Positions 17,539 through 26,452 of a stretch of DNA of 64,000 nucleotides are shown piece after piece. Position numbers and translations under genes: made by a program. The notes under the pieces were generated by a model, which searched no databases, was not told the DNA's origin, and worked only from the letters and a program-made list of their open reading frames with translations. The stretch is taken from the NCBI GenBank assembly GCA_023424395.1, contig JAFADY010000003.1, positions 1 to 64,000 of the forward strand, written 5' to 3'. This DNA is from Bacteroidota bacterium. GTDB lineage: Bacteria; Bacteroidota; Bacteroidia; Bacteroidales; Dysgonomonadaceae. Numbering within the stretch: the first letter of the stretch is position 1; every line of letters begins with the position of its first letter.

Positions 17539-18581
17539 TGGGTTAAAATGTCTAATTTGTCTGCAAAAAATTCCTCGAAACCTTCGGAGTATGTAACGCC
17601 GGTGGTTCCATCGGGTTTTATGTAAATAAAATAGTATAACAATCCGGGAACTTTTTGAGCGATCTCTTTCGATCTTTCCAATCCCGAAGCCATAAAAGCC
17701 GTAGCGTAAGCGTCTGCCGTCATACAATCATCGGCAAGGACGGTGGCGCCCAAAATATCCTGCTCGGCAGGATATCCGGTTTGCGGATCGATGGTGTGCG
17801 CGTATTTTTTACCGTTTTTCACGTAATAATTCCGGTAATTGCCGGACGTAGCCATCGCTTTATCGCAAATGGAAAGAATAGTCTGTAATTGATGTTGCAT
17901 ACCCGTGGTGTCGTCGATGGGCTTATCGATGCCGATGCGCCAGCAATCGCCTTTATCGTTTACGCCCTTGGCCGACACTTCGCCACCGATTTCGATCATA
18001 TAATCTTCAATCCCGAAACTATCGAGCAAACGAGCCACGATATCGCACGAATATCCTTTGGATATGGCAGATGTATTGAGTTGAACCCGAGAATCGGTTT
18101 TGACGATATTTCCGTCGGCGTCAATAGATATCTTGTCGTAGCCTACAAAGGCTTTCAGGCTATCTATAATTTCCGGCGTAACAGTATCCATATTTTTAAA
18201 GCCGAATCCCCAAGCGTTAATGAAAGGCGAAACGGTAATATCGAACTTTCCCTCCGTAACGCGTGAAACTTCCTGCGATTTTTTGAAAACTTCGATAAAC
18301 ATGGAATCGAGTTCCACAGGTTCGTTGTTATTTATTTTAGTGATTATCGTATTTTCTTTGAAAGGATTCAGCGACAGGTCGAATTTATTGAGTTCGGTGA
18401 TAATTTCGGTTTCCAACGATCTGTCGTAGGCATACTTTATGTGATATACCGTATGGAAAATTTCTCCTTGATGGGTGAAATACTGGTAGTTTGATGTATC
18501 TTTCTTGCCTCCGGCACACGATGAAAATAAAACAAAAAGGAAGAGAAACAACGAAAAAGCGGATAAATTTTTTGAGTTCAT
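17535..18581 (-). CDS. apbE: FAD:protein FMN transferase
   Basis: A 348-residue lipoprotein (lipobox FSSC) of the ApbE family. ApbE enzymes attach FMN through a phosphoester to Thr/Ser of partner proteins such as NqrB/C and RnfG on the outer side of the inner membrane. Visible motifs are LDLSLNPF-like FDLSLNPFKEN, SAISKGYSCDIVARLL, IEIGGEVSAKG and YAHTIDPQTGYPAE plus the Mg-binding DDCMTADAYATAFM segment. It is the fourth of five tightly packed genes; no Nqr/Rnf genes are in the window. Confidence 0.93.
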   Translation of the reverse strand: MNSKNLSAFSLFLFLFVLFSSCAGGKKDTSNYQYFTHQGEIFHTVYHIKYAYDRSLETEIITELNKFDLSLNPFKENTIITKINNNEPVELDSMFIEVFKKSQEVSRVTEGKFDITVSPFINAWGFGFKNMDTVTPEIIDSLKAFVGYDKISIDADGNIVKTDSRVQLNTSAISKGYSCDIVARLLDSFGIEDYMIEIGGEVSAKGVNDKGDCWRIGIDKPIDDTTGMQHQLQTILSICDKAMATSGNYRNYYVKNGKKYAHTIDPQTGYPAEQDILGATVLADDCMTADAYATAFMASGLERSKEIAQKVPGLLYYFIYIKPDGTTGVTYSEGFEEFFADKLDILTQ

Positions 18582-18612
18582 AATTGTGATTATTAGGCTG
18601 ATGAAAATGACG

Positions 18613-19128
18613 TTAAATCCAACGAACGATTTCTTGCGCTGATTTTCTTTTTCCGGTGGGTGCTTCTTCGATCGGGTAACCCAAAGGAAGAATAACGACA
18701 GGCTCCAAGTTTTCCGGCAATTGCAGGCCCGATTTTAATTTTCGGGCGTCGAAGTTGCAAACCCAACAAGTGCCCAATCCCAAATCGGTTGCCGTGAGGC
18801 AGATATGTTCTACCGCTATGGCGATGTCGATATCGCAATGGTCTTTGCCGTCGGAAGGGCGTTTCCACGATTCATCGTGGTTGCCGCAGACAACGATATA
18901 AAGCTGCGCAGCATTGAACCATTCGCGGGGATAACTGTCGCGTACGGCTTTTTTGGATTCTTCCGAAGTGCAAATATAAAACATACAGGGTTGAAAATTC
19001 ACCGCCGAAGGCGCCAACCGGGCGCTCTCGATCAGTTGCCCGATGATGTTTTTTTCGATAACTTTATCGGTATATTTCCTGATCGATCTTCTTTTTAAAA
19101 TAACTTCGCTTAGTTCCATCTTCTTCAA
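18613..19128 (-). CDS. Nitroreductase-family flavoprotein
   Basis: A 171-residue FMN-dependent oxidoreductase of the nitroreductase superfamily. The first block ILKRRSIRKYTDKVIEKN binds FMN phosphate through the RRSIR arginines; SARLAPSAVNFQPC and GLGTCWVCNFD-type segments follow, with LPLGYPIEEAPTGKRK at the C-terminus. The natural electron acceptor is unknown. The gene begins 3 bp after the GT2 gene and precedes apbE by 31 bp, so it is part of the operon. Confidence 0.88.
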   Translation of the reverse strand: MKKMELSEVILKRRSIRKYTDKVIEKNIIGQLIESARLAPSAVNFQPCMFYICTSEESKKAVRDSYPREWFNAAQLYIVVCGNHDESWKRPSDGKDHCDIDIAIAVEHICLTATDLGLGTCWVCNFDARKLKSGLQLPENLEPVVILPLGYPIEEAPTGKRKSAQEIVRWI

Positions 19129-19131
19129 ACT

Positions 19132-20085
19132 TCAAAACTCTTCCTCTATCTTGTAATTGTTGCGCTCGCTGGAATTTCTCGATATAAGTTCACCCAAAAA
19201 ACCGGCAAGGAAAAGCAGTGTTCCCAAGATCATCATCGTGAGCGAAATATAGAAGTAGGGAGAATCGGTTACCAACCGATACGGATTGCCGTGCTGCATA
19301 TCGTATATTTTTATGGCTCCGACAAGAATAACCGATATAAAACCGAGCAAGAACATCAAACTTCCCCACAATCCGAAAAAATGCATGGGTTTCTTGCCGA
19401 ATTTATTTAAAAACCAAAGCGTAAGCAAGTCCAAATATCCGTTTACAAAACGGCTTGCGCCGAATTTACTTTTTCCGTATTTCCTGGCTTGGTGCTTCAC
19501 TTCTTTTTCGGCAATACGTTTAAATCCGGCATCTTTGGCCAAGATAGGGATATAGCGGTGCATATCGTTATAAACTTCTATGCTTTTTGCCAGCGATCTT
19601 CTGTAAGCCTTCAACCCGCAATTGAAATCGTGAAGTTTGATCCCCGATACGTTTCGTGCCGTGGCATTAAATAATTTCGACGGCAGGTTTTTGGCCAATT
19701 TAGAGTCGTATCTTTTTCTTTTCCATCCCGAAACCAAATCGTAACCGTCCTCTTTTATCATTTCGTATAATTCGGGGATCTCATCGGGGCTGTCTTGCAA
19801 ATCGGCATCCATAGTAATTATCACGTTACCTTTAGCTTTTTGGAAAGCACAATGCAAAGCAGGCGATTTTCCGTAATTTCGCTGAAATTTTATTCCTTTT
19901 ACGTGGCCGTCTTGCGCTTTTAAATCGGTGATTACTTGCCACGAATCATCGGTACTTCCGTCATCAACAAAAATCACTTCGTAAGAATAGCGGTGTTCGT
20001 CCATTACGCTTTTTATCCACGTATAAAGTTCGGGAAGCGACTCCTCTTCGTTGAACAAAGGCACTACAACTGAAATATCCATCAT
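19132..20085 (-). CDS. Glycosyltransferase family 2 (DPM1/GtrB-like) with C-terminal membrane helices
   Basis: A 317-residue GT-A glycosyltransferase that probably transfers a sugar to polyprenyl phosphate. It shows DISVVVPLFNEEESLPELY, VIFVDDGSTDDSW, the DxD-type MDADLQDSPDEIPE and the QARKYGKSKFGASR box near residue 200, and two hydrophobic helices (about 230-255 and 270-300). It overlaps the upstream DUF4199 gene by 4 bp, a pair often seen together in Bacteroidota. Confidence 0.88.
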   Translation of the reverse strand: MMDISVVVPLFNEEESLPELYTWIKSVMDEHRYSYEVIFVDDGSTDDSWQVITDLKAQDGHVKGIKFQRNYGKSPALHCAFQKAKGNVIITMDADLQDSPDEIPELYEMIKEDGYDLVSGWKRKRYDSKLAKNLPSKLFNATARNVSGIKLHDFNCGLKAYRRSLAKSIEVYNDMHRYIPILAKDAGFKRIAEKEVKHQARKYGKSKFGASRFVNGYLDLLTLWFLNKFGKKPMHFFGLWGSLMFLLGFISVILVGAIKIYDMQHGNPYRLVTDSPYFYISLTMMILGTLLFLAGFLGELISRNSSERNNYKIEEEF

Positions 20086-20633
20086 TCTATATTGTTGTTC
20101 GGTTGTGTATTTGAATTATTTACCGGTGTATATCTGATCACGATCGGAACGATAAGCAACGAGAGGATGAACCCGAGGAAAACATCCGCCATAATTACGT
20201 TGCTGAAAATATAATTGGCTACCGAAGGTGTAGGACTGTCTTCCAACGCGCTGAGTAAACTGTCGTTAAAATTAAACGTTTTTGCCGTTTCAAGCATATT
20301 TTGGTATAAGTCCGGTATATACGCCGTGTCGATCCAAGTAACATGAATAAAAACAGCCATCGCTTCCAAAATGGATGCAAAAAAGAACAACATAATCCCG
20401 AATTGCACGCCGTGCCAGAAACCCATGGCATTGCCGGTAATTTTGGTTTTGTATTTTGTCAGAAAGAAATAAAGAATAAGCGGAGTACCTACGGAAAGAA
20501 ACGACGCCAACACGTTCAATCCGGAGAAATGGCCCATAGCTGTTGTTATAAAATGTTTTATGACCCAAAAAACACCCAGATACAGCCCAGCATACATGGC
20601 ATAACTCATTAATTGACTTTTGTCTTCCTTCAT
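20082..20633 (-). CDS. DUF4199 membrane protein
   Basis: A 183-residue inner-membrane protein with four predicted helices (about 10-30, 40-60, 75-100 and 140-165). It matches the DUF4199 layout and its usual position in front of a GT2 gene, with a 4-bp overlap. Its function is unknown; a helper role for the glycosyltransferase is an inference from the coupling. It is the first gene of the five-gene operon, with a minus-strand -7 element CAAAAGTA at 20651-20658. Confidence 0.75.
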   Translation of the reverse strand: MKEDKSQLMSYAMYAGLYLGVFWVIKHFITTAMGHFSGLNVLASFLSVGTPLILYFFLTKYKTKITGNAMGFWHGVQFGIMLFFFASILEAMAVFIHVTWIDTAYIPDLYQNMLETAKTFNFNDSLLSALEDSPTPSVANYIFSNVIMADVFLGFILSLLIVPIVIRYTPVNNSNTQPNNNIE

Positions 20634-20810
20634 AATTTTCCTTTGAAGTACAAAAGTAAGTAAAAATTAGAGAAATGCACGATGAAAGTATCCGCCACTT
20701 TTAAAAAAATTCTCAGATTTATACCTATTTGTCCGGAAATCATTTAAGATAATTTTAAGTATTGAAAATTATATTAACTTTGCCGATGTTAAAATTTACG
20801 GCAGACATTT

Positions 20811-22037
20811 ATGGAAAATCAGAAACAATTAGGGCCTATTTCGAAAACCGTTGTAGGCGTTCAATTTCTCTTTGTGGCTTTTGGGGCCACCGTATTAGTA
20901 CCGCTCCTGGTAGGCTTGGATCCATCCACCGCGTTATTTACGGCAGGTATAGGAACATTGATCTTTCATTTGGTAACAAAAGGTATGGTTCCTATTTTTT
21001 TGGGCAGCAGTTTTGCTTTCATTGCGCCCATTATCAAAGCTACGGAATTATACGGGCTGCCGGGGACTTTATCGGGGTTGGTTGCCGTTGGGGCTGTTTA
21101 TTTTTTGATGAGCGCGCTCGTGAAATGGCAAGGCGTACAAATTATAAAAAGGCTTTTCCCGCCTGTTGTTATAGGCCCGGTGATCATGCTTATCGGATTA
21201 TCCTTATCGGGTACCGCGGTAAATATGGCTTCCGAAAACTGGCTGCTTGCTCTCATTGCGCTTGCCACGGCTGTTATCATTAGCATGTTTGCGAAAGGAT
21301 TGCTTAAATTGATACCTATTTTCGGAGGAATTATTGTCGGCTACGTTGCCGCGCTTGTGATTGGAAAAATAGACCTTTCTCCCCTATCCGATGCGCCGTG
21401 GATAGGATTTCCTCAATTTGTCCGCCCCGAATTTTCCTGGGAAGCCGTTTTGTTTATGATCCCGGTGGCCATTGCTCCGGTTATCGAGCATATTGGCGAT
21501 GTTTATGCTGTTAGCCAAGTGGCTAAAAAAGATTTCGTAAAAGATCCCGGGCTGCACAAGACCATGCTGGGCGACGGTATAGCTTGCAGTATTGCCGGAT
21601 TGATCGGCGGGCCTCCCGTAACCACGTATTCCGAAGTTACCGGAGCCATGGTGCTGACAAAAATTACCGATCCTGCCGTTATAAGAATAGCAGCGATCAC
21701 GGGAATCGTTTTTTCGTTGATAGGCAAAATAAGCGCGCTTCTGAAAACTATTCCCGCATCGGTTTTGGGCGGAATCATGTTGCTGTTATTCGGTATGATA
21801 GCCGCTACGGGAGTGAACAATATGGTTCAGAACAAAACCGATATGAGCAACACCCGTAATTTAATTATCGTATCGTTAATTTTAACTACCGGCATCGGCG
21901 GAGCCGTATTGCAAATTTCTAATTTTACTTTTGCGGGCATCGGATTAGCATCGATGGTTGGCGTTATCCTCAACTTAATACTTCCTCAACAAAAAGAAGA
22001 AACAATTAACCAAACGGAGGAAAAGGAGAATAACTGA
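20811..22037 (+). CDS. uraA: Uracil/xanthine permease (NCS2 family)
   Basis: A 408-residue carrier with about 12-14 membrane segments. It is the UraA type: LVPLLVGLDPSTALFTAGIG near the N-terminus, the substrate-binding QFVRPEFSWEAVLFMIPVAI helix with EHIGDVYAVS, and GGPPVTTYSEVTGAM, the diagnostic NCS2 loop. It imports uracil with a proton at the inner membrane. A -7 element TAACTTTG (20775-20782) precedes it, and it diverges from the DUF4199 operon. Confidence 0.92.
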   Translation: MENQKQLGPISKTVVGVQFLFVAFGATVLVPLLVGLDPSTALFTAGIGTLIFHLVTKGMVPIFLGSSFAFIAPIIKATELYGLPGTLSGLVAVGAVYFLMSALVKWQGVQIIKRLFPPVVIGPVIMLIGLSLSGTAVNMASENWLLALIALATAVIISMFAKGLLKLIPIFGGIIVGYVAALVIGKIDLSPLSDAPWIGFPQFVRPEFSWEAVLFMIPVAIAPVIEHIGDVYAVSQVAKKDFVKDPGLHKTMLGDGIACSIAGLIGGPPVTTYSEVTGAMVLTKITDPAVIRIAAITGIVFSLIGKISALLKTIPASVLGGIMLLLFGMIAATGVNNMVQNKTDMSNTRNLIIVSLILTTGIGGAVLQISNFTFAGIGLASMVGVILNLILPQQKEETINQTEEKENN

Positions 22038-22137
22038 TCTGTGGTTTTTTTCCTGTTTGCGACGTTAAAACATTCTGTAGTGGTTATTTTGAATAAATAA
22101 TCACTACTTTTGTGTATAACAAAAACGAACAAAATCG

Positions 22138-22947
22138 ATGAAGAAATTTAAAATAGCCCTCTGGATAGCTGCCGGAATAATTGTTTTGCTTCTCGTGGGA
22201 TTCTTTTACGCAACTTTTATTCGTCCCTCCTACGGAGGAACTTCCAACACGAATTTAATCGGATTCATGGTTTTCGGGCTATTGATCGGAGGCCTTATCG
22301 CGTTTCTTATTTTTAAACTTTCAAGCAAATCGGGCAACTCTTCTATTACCAAAACCTCTTCTCACACAGTGGTGGAGAGCATGAAAAGAGTGTTTAAAAT
22401 AGTGGTTGCCGAAGGACAGTTAAATGAGATTTACAATTACGAGAACACCAAAAAACTGCTTAAATTCATACCTTCCACCAAAAAAGCATTGGTAATTGTC
22501 CGTGCCAAAGTACTTGTGGGTTACGATATTGAAAAATGCAAATGGGAGGTAGACGAAGAGAACAAAAAAATTAACCTGATCTCTTTTCCCAAACCCGAAC
22601 TTCTTTCTATGGAACCCGATTTCAATTATTATTATTTTGAAGACGATCTGTTTAATTTAATCGGAAGAAAAGATTTGCATGATATCCAAGGCCTCGCCAA
22701 AGAACAAGTAAAGAAAGCGGCATTGCAAAGCGGATTGATAAAGATTGCCGCCGACCAAATGAAGTTGCTTCTGACAGAAATTGCACAGGCAAATAATTGG
22801 CAAATAGAAAACACATCGTTAATTGACGATTACGCTTATCTTCCTGAGCCCGAAGAAACAGCTCAAGAAGATATTGAGCGTGTTGAATCTTCGCCTTCAT
22901 TGAAAAAAATAATCCTGGACAAAGCAACGAAAATGCTGAATTGGTAA
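22138..22947 (+). CDS. DUF4230 membrane-anchored protein
   Basis: A 269-residue protein with two N-terminal membrane helices (about 7-27 and 40-60) and a soluble domain of DUF4230 type, including VFKIVVAEGQLNEIYNY, a beta-rich core, and the C-terminal helical segment around DLHDIQGLAKEQVKKAAL. Function is unknown. It has its own -7 element TACTTTTG (22105-22112), 26 bp before the ATG, and the transporter gene begins 48 bp downstream. Confidence 0.75.
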   Translation: MKKFKIALWIAAGIIVLLLVGFFYATFIRPSYGGTSNTNLIGFMVFGLLIGGLIAFLIFKLSSKSGNSSITKTSSHTVVESMKRVFKIVVAEGQLNEIYNYENTKKLLKFIPSTKKALVIVRAKVLVGYDIEKCKWEVDEENKKINLISFPKPELLSMEPDFNYYYFEDDLFNLIGRKDLHDIQGLAKEQVKKAALQSGLIKIAADQMKLLLTEIAQANNWQIENTSLIDDYAYLPEPEETAQEDIERVESSPSLKKIILDKATKMLNW

Positions 22948-22995
22948 TAAACACTTCTAAAAAGATTTTTTCAGGAACCTGAAAGATAATATGAC

Positions 22996-24921
22996 ATGAG
23001 CGAACAAGTAAAAAAATTCGGCACACCTGCCGTATTCTTCACTGCCATTGCAACTTTATTCGGAGCCATATTATTTCTCCGTTTCGGATATGCGGTGGGA
23101 ACCGTAGGATTATGGGGAATTTTTATGTTGATTGTCGTGGGGAATATGGTTACTATACCCACAGCGTTAGCAATTTCGGAACTTGCCACCAATAAACGCG
23201 TTGAAGGCGGAGGCGAGTACTTTATTATTTCGCGATCATTCGGTTTGAATATCGGCGGCACGTTGGGCATCATGCTCTATTTGTCGCAAACTATTAGCGT
23301 TGCCTTTTACATTATTGCTTTTACCGAAGCTTTCGAGTTTTTTTTCGAATACATGGCACAAAATCAAGGAATAACACTGCCACGACAAGTCATTAGCATT
23401 CCTGTAATGCTTATTTTGTCAGCTTTGGTGATTATTAAAGGAGCAAATATGGGTATGAAAGCTCTGTACGTGGTTGTGGGATTACTTATTCTCTCGGTGA
23501 TACTTTTTTTTCTCGGGAAACTCGTACCGGGAGATCAGGCAGGTTATTACGCATCGAATGCGAAATTGATGAACACCAATCAACTGTTCATCGTGTTCTC
23601 CATTATATTTCCCGCTTTTACCGGAATGACCGCAGGCGTGGGGTTATCGGGAGATTTGAAGAAACCGAGCAAATCAATTCCGATGGGAACCGTTGCCGGA
23701 ACCCTTACAAGTTTTGTGATCTATTTTTTTATTGCTTATAAATTAGCGATATCTGCTTCTACCGATCAACTATCCAACAACCAATTGATTATGGCCGATA
23801 TTGCGTTGTTCGGCAGCATTATCGTACCGCTCGGATTGGCTGCATCCACTTTCTCATCGGCGTTGGGTTCCATTATGGTTGGGCCGCGAACACTTCAGGC
23901 AATTGCCCTCGATAAGTCCATCCCCATACATTCGGCTAAAAAGTTGTCAAGCAAAATGCGCAAGAAAGATAATGAGCCTGTGAACGCATCCATCGTTACT
24001 TGTGGCATAGCTTTGGTCTTTGTGGCTATTGGAGGTGTAGATATTGTTGCACAAATCATCACGATGTTTTTTCTCGTTACGTACGGCACATTGTGTTTGA
24101 TATCATTTTTGCATCATTTTGGTTCATCGCCTGCTTACCGTCCATCCTTCAAATCGAAATGGTATATTTCGCTGCTGGGATTCATTGCCGCTGTTTGGGT
24201 AATGTTCCAAATCAGCGTAGTGTATACGTTCATTGCTTTCACCGTAATGGTTCTTTTGTATTTATACATGGACTATTATCATAGTGACCGAAAAGGATTT
24301 GCATCGTTATTTGCCAACACGTTGTTTCAAATAAACAGGAACTTGCAAGTTTATCTGCAGAAAAAAAGAACAAGAGACACGATAAAAGACGAATGGCGCC
24401 CAAGCGCTATTTGCATTTCCAAACACACGTTTGAGCGAAACAACGCACTGATGCTGCTCGATTGGATATCTTATAAGTACGGCTTTGGCACATACCTGCA
24501 CTTGATTGACGGCTACTATTCGAAAAAAACCACTGAAAGGGCCGATACCGAACTCAAAAGAATGGTGGAAAACATGGCCACTTCGAGCCACGTTTATATT
24601 GATACGATCATTTCGCCTTCCACCACTTCGGCATTCGCGCAATCTATCCAAATTCCGGGCATTGCAGGGATGGAGAACAATATGGTTATTTTTGAATACG
24701 AAAAACAAAATCCTGAAGACCTGCGCGATATAATCGATAATTTCAGGATGGTTAATTCAGGCGGTTTTGATGTGTGTATTTTAGCTTCGAGCAATAAGCC
24801 CATCTTGTTTAAAAACGGCATACACATCTGGGTGCGCAGCTTCGATACGGAAAATGCCAACCTTATGATCCTGCTTAGTTTTATCATTTTGGGACACCCG
24901 ATTGGAAAAATGCAAATATAA
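22996..24921 (+). CDS. APC/SLC12-type permease, C-terminally truncated
   Basis: A 641-residue protein. Residues about 8-455 form the 12-helix APC core (FGTPAVFFTAIATLFGAILF, GVGLSGDLKKPSKSIPMGT), similar to bacterial relatives of the Na-K-Cl cotransporters and amino-acid permeases. A cytoplasmic SLC12-like region follows (WRPSAICISK, IPGIAGMENNMVIFEY). The frame ends in LGHPIGKMQI, but one base later the family sequence continues (GHPDWKNANIKLFNICK), so a 1-base deletion at the CCC run (24897-24899) has cut off the tail. The transported ion or amino acid is unknown. Confidence 0.8.
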   Translation: MSEQVKKFGTPAVFFTAIATLFGAILFLRFGYAVGTVGLWGIFMLIVVGNMVTIPTALAISELATNKRVEGGGEYFIISRSFGLNIGGTLGIMLYLSQTISVAFYIIAFTEAFEFFFEYMAQNQGITLPRQVISIPVMLILSALVIIKGANMGMKALYVVVGLLILSVILFFLGKLVPGDQAGYYASNAKLMNTNQLFIVFSIIFPAFTGMTAGVGLSGDLKKPSKSIPMGTVAGTLTSFVIYFFIAYKLAISASTDQLSNNQLIMADIALFGSIIVPLGLAASTFSSALGSIMVGPRTLQAIALDKSIPIHSAKKLSSKMRKKDNEPVNASIVTCGIALVFVAIGGVDIVAQIITMFFLVTYGTLCLISFLHHFGSSPAYRPSFKSKWYISLLGFIAAVWVMFQISVVYTFIAFTVMVLLYLYMDYYHSDRKGFASLFANTLFQINRNLQVYLQKKRTRDTIKDEWRPSAICISKHTFERNNALMLLDWISYKYGFGTYLHLIDGYYSKKTTERADTELKRMVENMATSSHVYIDTIISPSTTSAFAQSIQIPGIAGMENNMVIFEYEKQNPEDLRDIIDNFRMVNSGGFDVCILASSNKPILFKNGIHIWVRSFDTENANLMILLSFIILGHPIGKMQI

Positions 24922-25217
24922 AGCTTTTCAATATCTGCAAAGCCGAAGAAGCGGATTCGGTAAGAGAATGAATGAACTTACTGGTAGAAACCGGGCGTAT
25001 CCCCATCACGACCAACAATATGGAAGTGATCGTTCGCGATGAAAGCCTGACGATAAAAGAAATCATCAACAAGCAATCGCTCGATGCGGGGTTGACGATG
25101 ATCGGCTTCAACGAAAACGCATTCAAGAAAGACGGCGATATTTCGCTGTTTGAAGGCTACGGTGACATCGGGAACGTGTTGTTCGTGCATTCGCACGGCG
25201 TGAAAGAGATTGAGTGA
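24900..25217 (+). pseudogene. Detached C-terminal tail of the SLC12-type permease
   Basis: In the frame beginning GAT at 24900 the sequence reads DWKNANIKLFNICKAEEADS, meets an in-frame TGA at 24969-24971, then continues MNLLVETGRIPITTNNMEVI and ends GYGDIGNVLFVHSHGVKEIE. This is the normal cytoplasmic C-terminus of the upstream transporter, separated by one frameshift and one nonsense codon. Confidence 0.75.
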
Positions 25218-25288
25218 GGATGGGTGATGGAGATCTAATTGTGTGTCTCTTACGAAACAAATTAGAAGAAATTAATTATACAACTGAA

Positions 25289-25461
25289 AATAAGATAATA
25301 AGGTCGCATTCTATATGCATTCAAAGCTACTGAGGTTAAAAACAAAAAATAAGGTTTGTAAAATCGGCAAAAGCTTCCCCCAAATGTCGGACACAGTATT
25401 TCCGACCAAATACCTTAGTAGAACTATGACGCAAAACCCACACAGACCTTATTACCTTATT
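25289..25461. repeat. MITE-like element with 17-bp terminal inverted repeats
   Basis: The ends 25289-25305 and 25445-25461 are reverse complements over 17 bp with one mismatch (AATAAGATAATAAGGTC against GACCTTATTACCTTATT). They enclose 139 bp with no recognisable gene. No clear target duplication is visible. The whole gap 25218-25541 has no coding sequence I can support. Confidence 0.5.
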
Positions 25462-25541
25462 GTATGTTTCATCTGATTTTTTGAACGCTAAACCGTTCTG
25501 GAATGCTTGGTTCTACTCTAAATATCTAAATAAATTAAAAC

Positions 25542-25850
25542 ATGATGAAGAATATCGACGAAATTAAAACGACGTTTCAGGAAATGGATGTACGTTTGGC
25601 GCAAGTTGAAAAAGACGTGAAAGAAGTGGCAAAGTTCGGGAACCGGTTGAAGGAAATTTCGAAAAACATGAAGGTGTTGCAGGATTTTTATCAGTCGGAA
25701 GACTGGCTTAAGGACAGAACCACGCTCCACGATAACCTGGAAGGCGAAGAGTATTACTATTCCGCCTCCGAAGATTCCATCTGGAACGCCACGCAGGATT
25801 TTTATCTGGAAAAAATAAAATTGCTGAAGCAACTGGTGAAGGAGTTGTAA
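25542..25850 (+). CDS. DUF4298 protein
   Basis: A 102-residue mostly helical, charged protein. It starts MMKNIDEIKTTFQEMDVRL, a likely coiled coil, followed by VLQDFYQSEDWLKDR and EDSIWNATQDFYLEKIKLLK, matching the DUF4298 pattern. The function is unknown; members are often found as small cytoplasmic proteins in Bacteroidota and Firmicutes. Alternative start at the second ATG (25545). It stands alone between a repeat-like element and the R3 hairpin repeat. Confidence 0.75.
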   Translation: MMKNIDEIKTTFQEMDVRLAQVEKDVKEVAKFGNRLKEISKNMKVLQDFYQSEDWLKDRTTLHDNLEGEEYYYSASEDSIWNATQDFYLEKIKLLKQLVKEL

Positions 25851-25888
25851 GGAAGTCCCATTTTCTATACATAAGCTTTGCTGCGCGA

Positions 25889-25917
25889 ACGCACACTTTG
25901 CAAAAGCGCGTGAGTGG
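25889..25917. repeat. 29-nt dispersed hairpin element, copy R3
   Basis: ACGCAC followed by CACTTT-GCA-AAAGCG arms and CGTGAGTGG, the same length and order as R1 and R2 but more diverged. It is preceded by CTTTGCTGCGCGA, similar to the TTTTGCTTCGCA before R2. Confidence 0.5.
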
Positions 25918-26005
25918 ACTGTTTTAACGTGATAAAAACAGAAAAAACCTTGCATGTTTCGAAAAAAAGTGTTATCATCCTCCGAAACAAAAAAATAAAT
26001 AACGT

Positions 26006-26452
26006 ATGATCGAAACAAAACTATTTAACGAGACCAACAAACCAACTCCGAAAGAGAAAGAAAAAATCATCGATTTCCTGTACGATAACCTGCAAGAATA
26101 CGGCGACCCGAAACCGCACATAGAAAAAGCAATAGATTACGCACTGAAAGAAACCGATTCGTTTGGCGGATTTGTTTTGGTGTCGCACCTGCACGACGAA
26201 ATTACAGGAGCGGTGGTCATCAACCAAACCAGCATGAAAGACTACATCCCCGCGAACATTCTGGTGTATATCGCCACACACAAAAGCCACAGAGGAAAAG
26301 GGATAGGCAAAGAACTGGTGCAGAAAGCCATCGATTTAACCACCGGCGGCATCGCCCTGCATGTTGAACCCGATAATCCGGCAAAAGGGCTGTACGAAAA
26401 GTTCGGATTCACGAACAAATATCTCGAAATGCGATACACAAAAGAAAAATAA
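26006..26452 (+). CDS. GNAT-family N-acetyltransferase
   Basis: A 148-residue GNAT enzyme. The acetyl-CoA pyrophosphate loop is in HKSHRGKGIGKELVQKAI (R/Q-x-x-G-x-G/A pattern) near residue 95-112, and LHVEPDNPAKGLYEKFGFT gives the C-terminal motif. The substrate is unknown; its 1-bp stop/start overlap (TAATG) with the racemase gene suggests an amino acid or a derivative. The pair forms a two-gene unit. Confidence 0.85.
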   Translation: MIETKLFNETNKPTPKEKEKIIDFLYDNLQEYGDPKPHIEKAIDYALKETDSFGGFVLVSHLHDEITGAVVINQTSMKDYIPANILVYIATHKSHRGKGIGKELVQKAIDLTTGGIALHVEPDNPAKGLYEKFGFTNKYLEMRYTKEK

